Shown here in pieces: positions 33,291 through 44,750 of a stretch of DNA of 64,000 nt (positions are counted from its first letter, which is position 1; each line of letters opens with the position of its first letter). The notes beneath the pieces are model-generated. The model did not search any database. It was given only the letters and a program-made list of their open reading frames with translations, and was not told the DNA's origin. The position numbers and the translations under genes were made by a program. The DNA comes from Pyrrhosoma nymphula (lineage: Eukaryota > Arthropoda > Insecta > Odonata > Coenagrionidae). The DNA lies in the NCBI GenBank assembly GCA_963573305.1, contig OY754332.1, positions 52,489,559 through 52,553,558 on the forward strand. Reading direction: 5' to 3'.

Positions 33291-36200
33291 TGTTACCACA
33301 AATGCAAAAGGCATATCTCAGATTGAGACGAGAGGAATAGGTAACTGTTGACTTTTATGGATAAAATGGCAACTGTCTCGACCAAAAATTGCTCTTTTCA
33401 TTAGTATAAATGTCTATCCCTAAAAGGCAGGGGTAATTAAGTAAATATTATGATGATTGAAGTATTTTTAAACTATATTCCTGGGAAGCCAAACTCTAGT
33501 TTTAGATTTTTCTTTATGAACATTTTGCGACATAAAAACATTAAAACAAAAAGGGGCTGGGAAACAAAAACATCGGAAACATTTGTAGATATGCCTTCTT
33601 CTAACACTAGTGCCTTTTTAATAGCTTTCCATCTAGCTCTCTGCAGACAAATTTTAATGCATCTCGTCTCAATCTGTGCATCTCTCTGGTCGTTGGATGC
33701 TTTTGCTTGGGCGTCGTAAAAAATCGCTCCCTCCTCTCCTGTGTATGCGATGGATAACGAAACGAAATATTTACACAAAATGACTTAAAACATGAACTAA
33801 ATGGGGAGTAATTTATCGCTCTTCGGTGAAAAGTGTCCTTCCGTAAATTATTACCTAGGCATTTAGATTCAGGTGGAGCCTTCCATGCGGAAGATAAACT
33901 CCCATGCACTCTTTAATGTTATTCTGTTCCCAGATTTCGCTAAAATATTTTATACTCTAGGCATACTAAGATATATTTACTCTTAAAAAATCCAGTGGTT
34001 CCTCGAAATAGCGAGATGAGATAAATTCTCATTTACATAGCCCAAAGTATTTTCGAAATTGAGAGACATTTCGCATCATTCGGCTTCAGATAATGGTGTA
34101 AAGCTATCGAAATGATATAATATAGTATTTTTGTCATTCGCCACGTTTCCTTGGCTGATAGTAGTCCACTTGCATTTACCTATTCCATGCGATCGTAATT
34201 GCGGGTGTTTTGCGGTTGCGGTTTTGCGCATGGTGGAGTCTTGATGGCTAGGGGTGGTTAATTTAATTTTTTTTTTAATTGCCTCATATGAATGATTCCT
34301 AATAAGAATGTAGATGATCATAGGACTGAATTTACTTCTGTGTATTCATTCTCCATTTAAAAAATAAAATAATAAGGAATTCAGTGATTTCGACTTTTAA
34401 AAAGACGATCTCCGAAATACTTCTTGCATATGGCTCCATACGGCCAGCTTTCCTTAATTTCCTATAACAAACCCCAGAATTTATAGTAAAGCGTCGAGAA
34501 AGATCTATGGGCACTTTCACGCTTTTTCTTTGACTTAGCGATAAGGGGAACATCCAAACTGTCATCTGTCATTTCCCTCAGCCCCGGATTCCGCATTCAA
34601 CTTTAAGTAGTTAAAACCTTTAAGTCGTCCGTGGACGTTTCAAGTCTCAGAATCTCTCCCCACATCCACTGTCCTTGGAGCACGTGACCGACCAAGATGG
34701 ATTCCTCTTCATTCTCGTCCTAGGGCGGCTCCTCTCCCCTTTTCATAACGTCTTCGTTCATCAACCTATTAGTCTATATTATCCACACCATTCCCCGTTT
34801 TCAGTTCCCAACCACCTCTGTTCCCTCTTCTACATCTCTAATGTCTCGGACCCTGATGTAATTACGATTTCCAAGAAACAATTGAAAATTCCCTTCTGTA
34901 GATCCAAAGGACGCCTCCAGCTTCGAGGAGCTATTTTTTCACTCGACCAAAAGTTATTACAAAGCTCTTCTTCCACTGGCTAAGAACCCCGGGCTTAATA
35001 GCCAGTCCACGCCCTCCTCAAGTGCATGAACGCAACATGTGGTTAAGTATGCGACGAGCTCTTTGCCTTTGTCCAAGGATGTACGGTAAATATTTTCCTT
35101 TGTGTAAGCTACGCACCTCCTAAAGTTATCGCTAAGTGATTTAGCGGGTTATCAACTAATTAAAACGTCTCCTTCAAGGTATGAGGTGGGTGCTCATTTA
35201 TATAAGCAGTGAGATAATTCAGAGGTAGAGGGTGCCATTTCTTCAATTCAAGTCAAAGAAACTGTACTGTGAAATTTTGAAGGGAGTACAGTAATATTTA
35301 TAGCGGCGAGAAACGTAAGATTCAAAATTAATAATAAATAAAATGTGGTCCTCGCTTTAGACTCACACCTACTTTGGCTGGAATTTATTTTTCTCGGTGT
35401 TTATACCCTACTGCTTATCACCGACACAGAACTGTTTGCTGCGCGGCCCGTGGTTGATTTCAGTTATGCCGCTCAGTGTATCATGCGTTGCCTTGGTTGT
35501 AACATTTTATCCGTATTAAAAGTCGTTGGTTTGAGGCAAATTGCATGGGCTGCTTGACATATACTCCCAACAGCCGATGGAGTGAAACCACAAAGCAAAA
35601 TTATGTTGTCGTGCTGAAATTTCACGCATCGGTGCTTCTAGCTTCACCCGCGCGCGTGCCTACCAATTGTTTTTTTTTGAGGAGTATTAGATTTCATAAA
35701 AGAAATTAAGGGACCAGCTGCTGGATTAAAAATATTTATCTGCAAAAAGAATATTTGAACGTAAAGGAAAGAGCATAATAAGACTCATTGAAATTATTTT
35801 AATAGGATGGGGAGGAAATCAAAATTATTCGGCGTCAGTCAAACTCGGTTTAAATCAAGATAGTGAAAATATAGGCAAGGCCATGCTCTTCGTCAGGTCA
35901 TGGCTAATATTGTTTAACCCCCAAGGAGGCAACTCCAGAAGAAGCACGAAACTCCATCTCGCGCATACAAATTATCCATTACGCGTCAAAACAGTCTCGA
36001 ACAAGTACTTAATTGCCAGGTGGTTCCTTCATCGATATTCCAATATGCGCTAAACTATAATGCATTTTTCGGAAGATTTCCGATAAATACAATTGAAACA
36101 TATTATTGCAAAAAAATCCTCAATTAAAAATTTAATTGTTATAGTAACAATATGCATTAAGGCATCTGCCAAATATGAAGCCAAAACCTAATCAAACAAA

Positions 36201-36450
36201 CAAAATAAATTTAAGTTGCAGCAAAGATGGTCTACGGACCGATGACCCCTTTGAATGTGAAAAGGTTTTTTTCAAAACTTGAGCAATTATAATTCATCCT
36301 AAATAAATCAAAGGTGGATTAATACAAATATGCAAATAGGAGGGTAGAAAATAAATATCGTTCCATCAAATCACTCATTCAAAAACCCTTTTTGATAAAA
36401 TGGAAATAGGTCTGCATAAATCATCCAAAAATATAATACGAAAAGAGGAT
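33291..36450. other. Largely non-coding; one weak exon candidate
   Basis: No transposon or RNA gene was recognised. A minus-strand acceptor (CATCGCATACACAG) at 33739 precedes a 43-codon open frame ending at 33607 (FFTTPKQKHPTTREMHRLRR). A second frame in the same piece is also open, so it is unproven. The C-rich plus-strand frame 34675-34983 shows no domain. Confidence 0.25.
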
Positions 36451-38180
36451 TTATATAAAAATCATGAGAATAAAGGCATAATTACAAAGGGCAACATCTG
36501 CACTCCTGCATGAGCTGCCTTGCACTTGCACTTGCATGGGCTGCCCCATGCCAACGGTACCATCCGCGGTGATCTTCCGGAAGGCGTCCAACTTCTCTGT
36601 TGGCTTGGTTGACAGGCCGATGACTTCTGTCGATGAAGTAAGGAAAGTAAGGAGCATAAAATGATAAGTGTCACCATTTAATGATATGTGAAGTAGCTCA
36701 ATTTTGCCAGAGGAGTGTAGAAAGTTTAATTTCATTGGAATACAATCAGCCATCTCAAATTTCTATTACATTAAAAAAATAGGTCTTCAAATATCATACA
36801 AAATTATGATATGTGAAGGGGAATTACACACAAATTCATGATAATGATGGTGTATTTAATTAGCGGAATTACCTGTACATGCCTCTGCGGGGACTGCAGT
36901 CCACCCTGGTCCCGTGCTCGGTTCTTCCATGTTAAAAATACCATGCTTGGTGCTCTTCCGGAATACGTCCAACTTCCCTACCGACATGGTCTGATGTTGA
37001 CCTTTGTCCATGAAGGAAGGAAGAAAAGTTCACAAATTATTTATTTATTATTATAAGTTTTATTCGATAAAATAAACGTGATCATGATGGCATAGTATCT
37101 GAACGTTTAATATCGTGGTCTGTAATCGGTGACTAAAAGAACATTTTTATACCATAGTAAATAGGTCTGAAGAAAGCATGCAATATGCTATAAGAAAAAG
37201 GATAAATGTAAATATACTATAACAAAAGGAAATTATATAAAATCTAATGAATAATGGGGCATTGAAGTAGGGGGAGTAAATCTAAAATGAACCGCGTGGA
37301 CTGCTATCTACCCATGTTTTGTGAGCTCACCGTCTTTTTCGCTGGTATTCTCCAACCTGCCGTTCCAGGAGGCGTCCACGCTACCCTTCGATCTGGTCGT
37401 AGGCCCGGTGACCCCTTTCGATCCGCTGGCACTCTGGGCTACATTTTCCTTGAGCTTCTCCTCTCCTTGCCACCCACGATCGAGCTCTGCAAAGAACTTG
37501 AAGACCATGCTACTGCTCTTCCTCCGATGCCTTGCACGGTATGTGGTGAAGAAATCGGAAAGGGACGGAGATCTCGATGGCCCAGCCTCCGAGGTTAGAT
37601 CAGCGTTCCCTGCCGTTGCCTTTCCCGACTGGACCAGTTCATCACTCCTGCTGTTGCCGAAGCAACCGCTTACGGCGGATCCGTGCCGGGACACCATGGC
37701 TTTGGTCCACAAGTAGTACGTCCTCGCTGTGCCGTTGCTCAAATTCTCCCGCAAGAGGTACTGGTTCAACCCTGCATTGAGGGCCTTGGCGAGGCGGCAG
37801 AGTGAGCATCGTTCCTTATGGTCCGCGGTGATGGAGCAGTTGCCGCCGGACGCGCACTTGAATGTTTGCGTGAAGAAGTGCGTGGTGAGAAGGAAGACCC
37901 GGCACTGTGAGCAAGTGGCCACGCCGTAGGTGGGCGCGCTGAATACGTCGCCACAGACCGCGCACGACTTGGGGTGTTTCCCCTTAGCTTTCTCCGCGAG
38001 ATTCACGACCTCTGTAACGTCCAGTTCCTCTCCTTCCGCGTCGCCTGCCACCCACCCCTGTCCATCCTCTTCACGATCCATTGGTCGGTCAAAGGACCCG
38101 CAGCACACGCCTCGGCTGTCTACTAATGGTCCCTCATCGACGGTCGGGGCTAAGATATCCAAAAGCGCACAGACACTCAT
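36451..38180 (-). CDS. Nuclear-receptor-like C4 zinc-finger protein, three exons
   Basis: Exons 38180-37331, 37001-36873 and 36626-36451 join in one frame of 384 residues. The donors (GACG|GTGAGC and ACAG|GTAATT) and acceptors (ACAAAG|GT and ATCGACAG|AA) all fall in phase 1. The introns are 329 and 246 bp. Residues about 75-145 form a nuclear-receptor DNA-binding domain with exact spacing: CX2CX13CX2C, 15 residues, then CX5CX9CX2C, followed by CRLAKALNAGL in place of CRLKKCLAVGM. The P-box helix reads CSQCRVFLLTT instead of CEGCKGFFRR, so DNA specificity must differ or be lost. No ligand-binding domain is visible. The tail has two copies of a KLDxFRK module, one per small exon. The exon upstream of 38180 is open only to a TGA at 38241, so ATG 38180 is the best start. 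GC content is far above the flanks. Role unknown, probably a transcriptional regulator in the nucleus. Confidence 0.75.
36627..36872 (-). other. Intron 2 of the nuclear-receptor-like gene
   Basis: 246 bp, GTAATT...CGACAG on the minus strand, phase 1, AT-rich, with the pyrimidine-rich CTCCTTACTTTCCTTACTTC before the acceptor. Confidence 0.6.
37002..37330 (-). other. Intron 1 of the nuclear-receptor-like gene
   Basis: 329 bp, GTGAGC...ACAAAG on the minus strand, phase 1, with CTTTTCTTCCTTCCTTC before the acceptor. If it were not spliced, translation would end at TAG 37308-37310. Confidence 0.6.
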
Positions 38181-38380
38181 AGCTTCTGTATCCGTCCAGG
38201 GTGACGCGGGCACTGTGCTTTGTGCAACGAAAGTTACGAATCACGGCGGGAGCGAATTGAGCCGTCGTCAGCATGCATGTTTATCGCGGTGGGTTCTCCG
38301 CACCCGCCAACTCCGGTTTACTTCACGCGATTGAAAGGCTTGAAGGAATCCGCCGAAGTCGCTAAAATATAAGAGATAAG
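38181..38380 (-). promoter_or_regulatory. Probable 5' leader or promoter of the nuclear-receptor-like gene
   Basis: Upstream of ATG 38180 the minus strand has a TTATATTTTAG word (about 38368-38378) that could be a TATA-like element or a splice acceptor. After it comes a GC-rich leader with a 14-codon upstream ORF (ATG at about 38275, stop at 38233) that may lower translation. Confidence 0.3.
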
Positions 38381-39396
38381 AATGAGATGCTGTTGATATT
38401 ATTTTGGGTTTTCGACGTTTATGGGCAAGTTTTACATCAGCAACTTTTTCATCGTCGTAACTTCTTCTTTAGTCTGACGAACGGATGATAAATAAAGCCT
38501 TAGGTAGAATTCCGGTGAACTTTCCGCGAAGTAGACAAATGTCTCTAAAAGGAAACACGTGAGTAATATGCTATAATTATTATTACAAGTTAGAGCTTGA
38601 TGGTAACTTAGTGCCAACACAGACTACCTTTGTAAAGGCCCTCATCTTAACTTAGTCTTTTATTGTGTTGCACTATAACTGCCATTATTTCAATCGCAGG
38701 ATGTATTTTAATCGACTGTTTTCAATATTACAGAGGGCGATCATATCTAATATTTTATATAAATAATGGTTTTGTATTAGTTAAGTATTTTTTATATCTA
38801 ATGGTATTGTATGCAAAATAATCATATGAAAGTTTTAAACAGTCTAATTGTGCTTATTAATACTTCTAGAGAGTTTATTCTACTTTTCAGAGTTCATCCA
38901 TTTTCATTTTTCACAAACTCTTTGCAGGCCCTCTTCGTTGATGGTTCCATCAATCCATCTGATTATCATAATTCTTCTATGATAGGTACCACTCTTCTAT
39001 TGCTTCTTATTTTCGATCTTATCTTGCTTATACATATGAAAGAAATTTCCATGCATATCTTTAAAAACACGTCATGTAGCTTCTGGAAATTTGTTGTACT
39101 CTTCCTCTGATAGAATCATTTCTTCAACTTGGCTCGTTCATGCTTCTTCAATCACTTGTCACACACCATCCCAGTTGGTTTAATTCTTCTAATTGCTGTA
39201 GTTCTTTTTGTTAATTTCTATTAGTTACTTCAAATAAAAAATTATTGTAGTAGTGCGTTCTCTCATCAATAGTTTCCCAATCCCCATTTTCCAAGATTCT
39301 TCTTAACTCCATTTGTAAGCAGTACAATTCCTCAAAGACCCAGTTTAGGTCGTAATGGATGTTGTGGACTCGCTTCTGAAGGAATGAAATGCTCTT
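38381..39396. other. Non-coding, nothing recognised
   Basis: AT-rich sequence. The plus-strand frame 38811-39110 has no domain and low-complexity composition. Confidence 0.4.
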
Positions 39397-39592
39397 GGTA
39401 GTAGTAGTATTTTTGTTTAACGTGCTTCGACGACTGAGGTCATTTTGCACTCACTGTCTGCCACGTGCAGACAAGGGCAACATCACTCGGAGGAATCGGT
39501 GGATCACCCCTCCAAACTCGATCCGAGCCCAACGATGATTAACTTCGGTGACTGATCGGGAACCGGTGTTTCCATCGTGGCAGGCCGTTGTC
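39397..39592 (-). mobile_element. 5S-rRNA-derived SINE (SINE3 type)
   Basis: The minus strand from 39592 reads like 5S rRNA with its internal promoter: ACAACGGCCTGCCACGATGG, then CGGTTCCCGATCAGTCACCG with AAGTTAATCATCGTTGGGC (box A region), then GGAGGGGTGATCCACC in place of GGATGGGTGACCGCC (box C). It continues into an unrelated body (GTGATGTTGCCC, CTGCACGTGGCAG hairpin) and ends in AAACAAAAA and a (TAC)3 tail at 39397-39420. 5S head, unrelated body and short repeat tail are the SINE3 layout. RNA polymerase III would transcribe it. The partner LINE is unknown. Confidence 0.72.
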
Positions 39593-41139
39593 CGTGAAAT
39601 GGTCGTTTATCGTAGAATTCTATCCTAATCATTGATAATATAATCTTCAATGCTTAAATTCACAAATGCTCGGAAATTAAAAAATTGAAAACCTATCACG
39701 TATATTTCCCTATAAGGATGATTTCTCATGAAGAATATTGGCACTAAGGTAAATTAAAATGTATATAGCTCATGCCATCACAGAGGTAACATATTAGAGT
39801 TTAAAACTCAAATTTAATGTGAGCCTTGGTCACATGCGTGCATGATTTAGAATTGGCACTTTTTTCAGAGAGAGAAGAACCTAACTAAACAGCAAAGAAA
39901 AGGCACCTTATAATATAAAGAACGACATGCAGATGACGAATTTGGCTCATTTTCATATGTAAATTGCGCTATTCCAGGAATAATTATAGTTTAAGTTCAA
40001 AATGTTATGTAGTTAATCATTTTATTTTGCTAGTATTTTACATGCCGATAAAAGAGGCAGTGTTACTCTTCATTATTGTCAATGTTGCTGGCAAATACTT
40101 ACATCTTGTTTAAGTAATCTCCGCTAGGTTGTGTGGGTGATAAGCGTAAAATTTCGATTCAAAGGAATACAGCATAAATTGTAAGGCACTGAGATAATAT
40201 AGACGAATATGATGCATAAAATATTGTTTATAAAGTTTAAACTGCTTAATTGCTATGCATATAAATTTAGTGCGAAACAATTATTTAAAAAACTCATTTT
40301 CTCTAATTCAACTATTTATTTCAGAAATACACTTCATTTTAATGCTGTTCTGATTCTTGCGAACTCCCACAGAGGAAAAATCATTTACCTATACTGGAAC
40401 TCTAATGCGTAAAATTTCAAATCTCACCGCGTGGTTTGCCAGTAAATTTACTGTCCTACACAGAGTTTATTTCATCTTATTCGTTACACTTCGAAGCATT
40501 TTCAAGTCAATGCAGAAAATTCGCACCAATAACATTTTAGCATGTATTAAAGGAGAAGCAGGGGAATCCCCCTTAGCACATATTCATAATCCTTCTTATT
40601 GCAATTTCTAGGAATCCAAAAACACTTGCTGAATACCATCTCCTGTTTCCCTTCCAGAGTTTTTATGAATCCTCGCTTGTATCTTGACACTCTGCAAAAT
40701 GTAATTCTCTGCAATAGTGATCATAGCGTCGTTCATAGTTTTAGGAAAAAAACCCTGGAGTTCTGAGAAAAGAGGTCTTTATCTGTTTTACTTCCCTCAC
40801 CGAAAACTTTCCATTGCTTATACATTTCTTTGACTGCCTCCCATATTTTAAATTTGTACTTTCAGCCCAGTAAATTATGACCTATAATACCAACATCCCC
40901 ACACCTGATACAAAAAGACGATTTGATCCGTTGAAAACGGCACTTCTTCCTCCGTGAAAACTACTTCCCAAATAATAATAAAAAATATACTCTTCATCGA
41001 TGTTTTCGATGCCCAGTTTTTCCACTGACGAGAGTTCCCTTTCGTCCTCCCGCTGGTGTTGTTTGTAGCTCCCATGCTCGTTCATACAAGAGTTTAGTAA
41101 CGTTTGGGTCATTGCCCTTCAAATTTCCTGTCACCCATT
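39593..41139. other. Non-coding or weakly coding sequence downstream of the 41.1-kb exon
   Basis: On the minus strand a frame encoding EWVTGNLKGNDPNVTKLLYE (near 41120-41060) is open after a CAG at about 41101 and could be a further exon of the candidate gene at 41140-41545. Nothing recognised in 39593-40870. Confidence 0.25.
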
Positions 41140-41545
41140 CTATCTCCCGCAAACCCCTCCGAAAATCTTTATTTGTTTACCGTCCATGCATCTTTCAACA
41201 GCAACTTCCGCCATCCTTCGTCTCCACCCAGGATTTGTAGAGCATTGTCTTGCAATCGAAACTTTCATTTTCGTTTCAAAATCGTTCAGGCCGAGTCCTC
41301 CCTCTTCTCTACTGGAAGATTGAGAAGAACTTTTCTCGACAAATGAGGAAGTTTTAATGGTCGCTGCTGAAGTCTCCACAAGGAGGAGGTCCTTGTTTGT
41401 GCCTACTATTTCGTGAACAGAAAAAAGAATGTGTTCGAAGGGCGGAGTAGGGATGCAAATCATTTCCACCGATGACATCAGTGTTTGATCACTGGCTTCC
41501 GTTATTTGCCAAATCGCAGAACAACCGTCGCTGAAGTCGCAGTAG
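41140..41545 (-). CDS. Possible coding exon of an unknown gene
   Basis: A minus-strand acceptor (CAAATTATTTTGCAG) ends at 41546 and is followed by an open frame of about 134 codons to TAG at 41140. It begins YCDFSDGCSAIWQITEASDQ and contains NPGWRRRMAEVAVERCMDGK near its end. Composition is protein-like (Ser- and Glu-rich middle, Cys spaced out). An alternative end is a donor GACG|GTAAAC near 41167, which would join to the open frame near 41100. No domain is recognised. Confidence 0.35.
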
Positions 41546-42615
41546 CTGCAAAATAATTTGTTTGTTCATTATTTTCTAATTCAATAATAGGGCTCAATAA
41601 TAAAAATTATTGGAATTTCACGAGTAAGCTAACCACCATGTATGCATTAAGATCATTAGCTAGGTCGCTAAATAGATACCAGGAGCAAAAACGTATTGAA
41701 TATTATTCAATACATTTTAGCTTTTAGTAGCAGACGCTTTGGTTTAGACCACAGATAACACTCCTCTGTCTAGTGAAACGTTCTTTAAAAGTCAATGCTT
41801 TTAATTAATTCATCAATCCATTGTTAGTAAGCCGTGCAAAACACAATCACCAGGCTTCTCTTAAGAGTATCACTTTTTCCCAATCAGGCCAATTTATCTG
41901 TACAACCACATAGTTTTCAAGTATCTTCGAGAGCATTGGCTTCAGAAATATTTAAGAGTTTTGTCTACGCTAAAGGAATTTCTCGGTTTTCTACCATTAA
42001 AACGGGGGTAAAAAGTAGACTACACTAAGTTCCTTCCCTTAACTGCCATAAAAATCAGGACAGTAAAATATTATCAATTAAAACATATTCAGCACCCGCA
42101 TCTCTTAGATACATGCAATATGTCAATGTACGCGTCCGCACAACATTTAAGTGAAAGAAGATGATGTACACTCGACGCTATCTGGTTGCACCGAAATAAA
42201 ATCTTGTCAAGGCTGGAGAATAATTTTTAATTAATTATTTTTCTCCTTTCAGGAAAAAGAACAGCGCGGGGTATGAGCCGAGAGAATGGGCGCACCTATA
42301 ATCTTCTGCAATGAGTTTGAAATTATTTGGAATCGAAATAATGGGTAGCAATTCTGACAATGATATTTGGAGGCTTCATTATAAACCGACTTTAGTAACC
42401 CTCTATCATATCACTTTCATCAGCAAAGGGCAACTTAAATTTCACTGGAGAGTACATTGTACTCCAAAAGCTTTCAGTTTTTTCAAGCATTTACACTCCT
42501 TACTTAAAACGTAGAGTATCATTTTTGCATGTAAATACACACTGAGTATTGTGTGTATATTTTATAACACCGATCAAATTGTTTACAAATCTTAAGTTGC
42601 CGACGAAAATTAAGA
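41546..42615. other. Non-coding; one strong acceptor at 42251
   Basis: On the plus strand TTTTTCTCCTTTCAG ends at about 42251 and precedes a short GC-richer piece open for 15-20 codons in two frames. It is too short to call as an exon. Otherwise nothing recognised. Confidence 0.25.
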
Positions 42616-42807
42616 TGGGAGTAAACGATTGAACACTGCAGCTTCCACTTAGATATTTATTTAACTTGACCATGGTTTCGTAGCGTAGGTTATATACCAC
42701 TTATGCTTGACTTACTGTTCACCTGATGATGTAGCACCGCTACTAAACCATGGTCGTGTTAAATAAATATCTAAGTGGAAGCTGCAGTGTTCAATCCTTT
42801 ACTCCCA
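42616..42807. repeat. Inverted pair of Penelope-type hammerhead ends
   Basis: The arms 42616-42685 and 42738-42807 agree at 66 of 70 positions in inverted orientation around a 52-bp loop. On the plus strand CTGATGA (42723-42729) is followed by T, the stem GTAGC-ACC-GCTAC, then TAAAC, a hammerhead core with one substitution at the GAAA position. On the minus strand the other arm keeps the intact GCTAC-GAAAC. Both continue into AATAAATATCTAAGTGGAA, the Penelope terminal tail pattern. Confidence 0.7.
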
Positions 42808-43161
42808 GTATGATTGACTTCCACAAAGTATTGCCTGAAACTGTATCGAAAATTAAGATGTCAGCAATTGGAGGGAAATCCCCGTTACCACATTTTATTG
42901 GTGTTTAAAAATACCAATAGTCAGTGAATGCTATTATTATGAACGATAAATTGTTAATGTGTTCCTTTTAAATTGGATTTGTCGTTGTTGCCTTAAAGGT
43001 TTAAAAAAATATCGCTATTAATTGCAGTTACGTAGTTTCCAGATTACTTCACTTTGGGTTACTGCTAAATGGTTTTCAATTTATTACGTAAAATAAATCG
43101 ATATTTATTTCTTAATCGTGAAATTACTTTAGTGCTAACAATGTTTGAATAAATTATTCAG
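42808..43161. other. AT-rich, nothing recognised
   Basis: No frame or element recognised. It ends at a possible acceptor (AAATTATTCAG) at 43161. Confidence 0.35.
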
Positions 43162-43175
43162 CCCATGGGAGCTGA

Positions 43176-43445
43176 TCGGGACAATGGAATCGACGCCGAT
43201 CCGGTGGTGGACGTGTGGTCGGACCGAGGAAGGTCCGCCTCCCACCCGCCTCCCACCCGCCTCCACTCTTTAGCGTTCGTTACCTCTGTCGGCGGTCGCG
43301 CGGCGTGATGGTTTTTGGCGAGAGCGGCGGCGATAAGGGCCTCCCGCCGAACATGCCGTGGACGTCTCTACCGCGCTGGGCAGGGGGGGCGGGCCCTCCA
43401 CCTCCACCGCGAGAGATACCGCTTGACCCCGGAGCATGGGTGGGG
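43176..43445 (+). CDS. Possible coding exon, proline/glycine-rich, unknown
   Basis: A GC-rich block in AT-rich surroundings, open for 90 codons and ending at a consensus donor (GTGGGG|GTAAGT) in phase 0. The likely ATG at 43308 starts MVFGESGGDKGLPPNMPWTS. A second open frame from ATG 43165 (MGADRDNGIDADPVVDVWSD) covers the first part and ends at a TGA near 43306. The two overlap around a 10-bp tandem repeat (CCTCCCACCCG), where a copy-number change would shift the frame. A phase-0 exon at 45724 can follow. No domain is recognised. Confidence 0.35.
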
Positions 43446-43899
43446 GTAAGTTTGAAGTGGGTCAATCAGTGGAGGACATTATTTTGAAATTTTATACAAA
43501 AGATCGTTTGGTTCCCTTCCTAACGTTGGAAGGTTTTCTAATATCCAGCGAGTGGGGGAAGTAGTAGGAGAAGTGGGAAGTGGTAAAGTCATTAGGGTAT
43601 GCTCTCCAAAGCATGCAATGAATAACTTCAACGAGCATGTCAAATCTCCATTTGGTGCATTCAAATATTTTTCCCAGTTATTTCATCCGAACATCTAGCC
43701 ATAGAAACCAATCGCTTTGTGCTCAGCATCTTGTTCACAGCTTCGACGACATGTACGGCGAGATTTACTCGATTACGGTAATGCTATTGTATGGCAACCA
43801 TTTCATTCCTTAGAACAGGATGTATTGTAAAATCGATCCGGAATGCCGCGCACCGTTAGTTGCAGTTGCAGAAGGGTGGAATAGACTGGAGAAGTAGCT

Positions 43900-44750
43900 T
43901 CCCTGTCTTTACCAAGCTTATAATTGTGCACATGATGGGGTTACCGCATGCACAAGGAGCATCTCATGTTTGATTTCCTCAATGAAGTATTCAAGCAGGT
44001 TGAAACAGGGCACAGCAGGAGGAGCATTGATGAAAGTATGATTCCTTAGTATGGGCAAAATGGAAGTGAAAGGGTGTATCCGATGGGAGCCTTTACGCTT
44101 CGGCTTTGAATAATGCAGAGTTTCTCATGTTCCTACTGGTTATATTCACCACGTTGAGTCACCCTGCAGTGGATCCACTTGTCTCCCTGACACTGGTTTA
44201 GTAAGTAGGAGATGTGGAGCTGGGATAAGAAGAACAAAAAGGATTAGGCAAAGAGGTTAGGTTACATTTTTACAATCTTTTCACTCCGATCTCACTTTTA
44301 ACAGAGATGAGAAAGAAGGGGCCCGGAGGAACAAGCGCACTGCGAGAGAATCGAATTGAAACGAATATGATTCTTCCGGAAAAGAATGTTGAACAGAAAT
44401 TTCTCTTCATCTACAGACCTGATTGCAAGGATGATTGAGTATTAACACTCATCCTTTCAAATGGTGACCCATTGGAGCATTTTATATAATCAACACGATT
44501 TTCTAGTGCAGAGAAAAAGACATTGTCTACAGATGTTCCATGTAGAATCGCTCAGTAAAATGCAAATATAGGTGGGGTAGATATTTGCGATCAATTTGTT
44601 GCCACCGTTGTCGCAGATGTTGTCGCATTGCAATCAGAACAAAAAATGGTGTAGGTAGTACTTCGCCTATGCAGTTGTTGTTTCTGTGGACCAAATAATA
44701 TTTTCAAAGATAACTATTTCCGTGCAGAATGTTTAAAAGAAGAAGGGCTT
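43900..44750 (+). pseudogene. piggyBac transposase relic
   Basis: Blocks in order on the plus strand: RRSIDESMIP (about 44018-44048, the DDE-region signature SIDExMxP), WEPLRFGFE (about 44087-44110, usually RGKPIRFGYK), CLPDTGLV, EKKTLSTDVPC and NANIGGVDICDQFVA (about 44560-44610). Stops and frame changes occur between almost every block. It lies inside the proposed intron 43446-45723. Confidence 0.65.

Noticed and set aside
33607..33738. Open frame after a CATCGCATACACAG acceptor on the minus strand
   Set aside because: Two frames are open in the same piece and neither has a domain or partner exon, so it is only mentioned as a weak candidate.
37321..38334. Plus-strand open frames opposite the nuclear-receptor-like gene
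   Set aside because: They arise from high GC and codon bias of the minus-strand exon; the minus frame has a recognisable zinc-finger domain and consistent splice phases.
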